Below, piece after piece: positions 7,724 to 8,187 of a DNA stretch of 8,187 nucleotides. Each line of letters opens with the position of its first letter. Position 1 is the first letter of the stretch. Below the pieces are notes generated by a model that searched no databases, was not told the DNA's origin, and was given only the letters and a program-made list of their open reading frames with translations. The position numbers and the translations under genes were made by a program. Source of the stretch: Alphaproteobacteria bacterium (GTDB lineage Bacteria; Pseudomonadota; Alphaproteobacteria; Sphingomonadales; Rhodothalassiaceae); assembly GCA_003694205.1 (NCBI GenBank), contig RFKS01000193.1, positions 1 to 8,187 on the forward strand, given 5' to 3'.

Positions 7724-8187
7724 CCCTGCCCCTGCCCTTCCTCCTTCATCACATCGGCGGCGACGCGCATGCGGATGATCGGTGTGGGATTGCGCGGCGG
7801 CTCGCCGCGGGCAATCTGGTCGACATACTGCATGCCCGACACGACCCGGCCCCAGACGGTGTATTTGCCGTCGAGATGATGTGCCGGCATGAACATGATG
7901 AAGAACTGGCTGTTGGCGCTGTCCGGATCGTCGGTCCGCGCCATCGAGACCGTGCCCCGAAGATGCGGCAGGTCGTTGAATTCGGCCTTGAGGTCGGGAA
8001 GGCTCGAGCCGCCCTCGCCGGTGCCGAGCGGGTCGCCGGTTTGCGCCATGAAGCCCTCGATCACGCGATGGAAGACGAGCCCGTCATAGAATCCGCGGCG
8101 CACGAGCTCCTTGATGCGGGCGACATGGTTCGGGGCCTTGTCGGGCCGCATCTGGATCACCACCCGGCCCATCGGCAGGTCCATATA
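7714..8187 (-). CDS. Cyclophilin-type peptidyl-prolyl cis-trans isomerase, N-terminus cut by window edge
   Basis: Catalyses cis-trans isomerisation of peptide bonds before proline and assists protein folding. The 157 visible residues cover nearly the whole cyclophilin domain: GFYDGLVFHRVIEGFMAQTGDP contributes the catalytic Arg (FHR) and the Gln of QTGD, NSQFFI the Gln and Phe of the proline pocket, and LDGKYTVWGRV the last strand. The residue before LDGK, a Trp in human cyclophilin A, is His here, as expected of a cyclosporin-insensitive form. The frame is open to the right edge (the last codon reads Tyr before Met-Asp-Leu), and relatives have a few more residues there. The true start, and whether a signal peptide directs it to the periplasm, cannot be seen. 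ATG at 8184 is internal or the start at most. A hydrophilic Gln/Gly-rich tail ends the protein. Confidence 0.93.
   Translation of the reverse strand, partial: YMDLPMGRVVIQMRPDKAPNHVARIKELVRRGFYDGLVFHRVIEGFMAQTGDPLGTGEGGSSLPDLKAEFNDLPHLRGTVSMARTDDPDSANSQFFIMFMPAHHLDGKYTVWGRVVSGMQYVDQIARGEPPRNPTPIIRMRVAADVMKEEGQGQGGL

Overview
The window is GC-rich chromosomal DNA from an alphaproteobacterium. Protein content (a GlnB-GlnA pair, an alphaproteobacterial-type ParE, a bifunctional Nnr) and a -24/-12 type promoter before glnB fit that class. A tRNA-His with an encoded G-1 and C73 hints at a lineage outside the Rhizobiales/Rhodobacterales/Caulobacterales group, perhaps Rhodospirillales-like. This placement is inference from the sequence alone.

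Layout, left to right. Positions 1-1056 (minus) hold the N-terminal two thirds of the NAD(P)HX repair enzyme Nnr, cut by the window edge. Just upstream on the same strand is tRNA-His(GUG), 1120-1196. The next 300 bases are a divergent control region. Rightward, it carries a 19-bp perfect palindrome, a good sigma-54 promoter at 1367-1382, a short upstream reading frame with a strong ribosome site, and several hairpins. It drives glnB (1501-1839) and glnA (1882-3306), the PII sensor and glutamine synthetase. A strong hairpin separates glnA from a convergent agmatinase-family gene (speB-like, 3384-4316, minus). Upstream of that, and closed by its own terminator, is a small uncharacterised gene (4468-4824, minus). 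It diverges from a second uncharacterised gene (4992-5594, plus), followed by parE (5717-7702, plus), topoisomerase IV subunit B. A cyclophilin-type peptidyl-prolyl isomerase converges on parE from the right edge (7714-8187, minus, 5' end outside the window).

The genes are mostly housekeeping. The functional core is nitrogen assimilation: PII senses 2-oxoglutarate and glutamine and controls GlnA activity through adenylylation (the target tyrosine is present), while NtrC/sigma-54 would control transcription. The agmatinase may feed nitrogen from polyamine breakdown into the same pool as urea and putrescine. I see no insertion sequence, CRISPR array, phage gene or defence system. The parts most worth a second look are the glnB leader and its upstream reading frame, and the two uncharacterised proteins.
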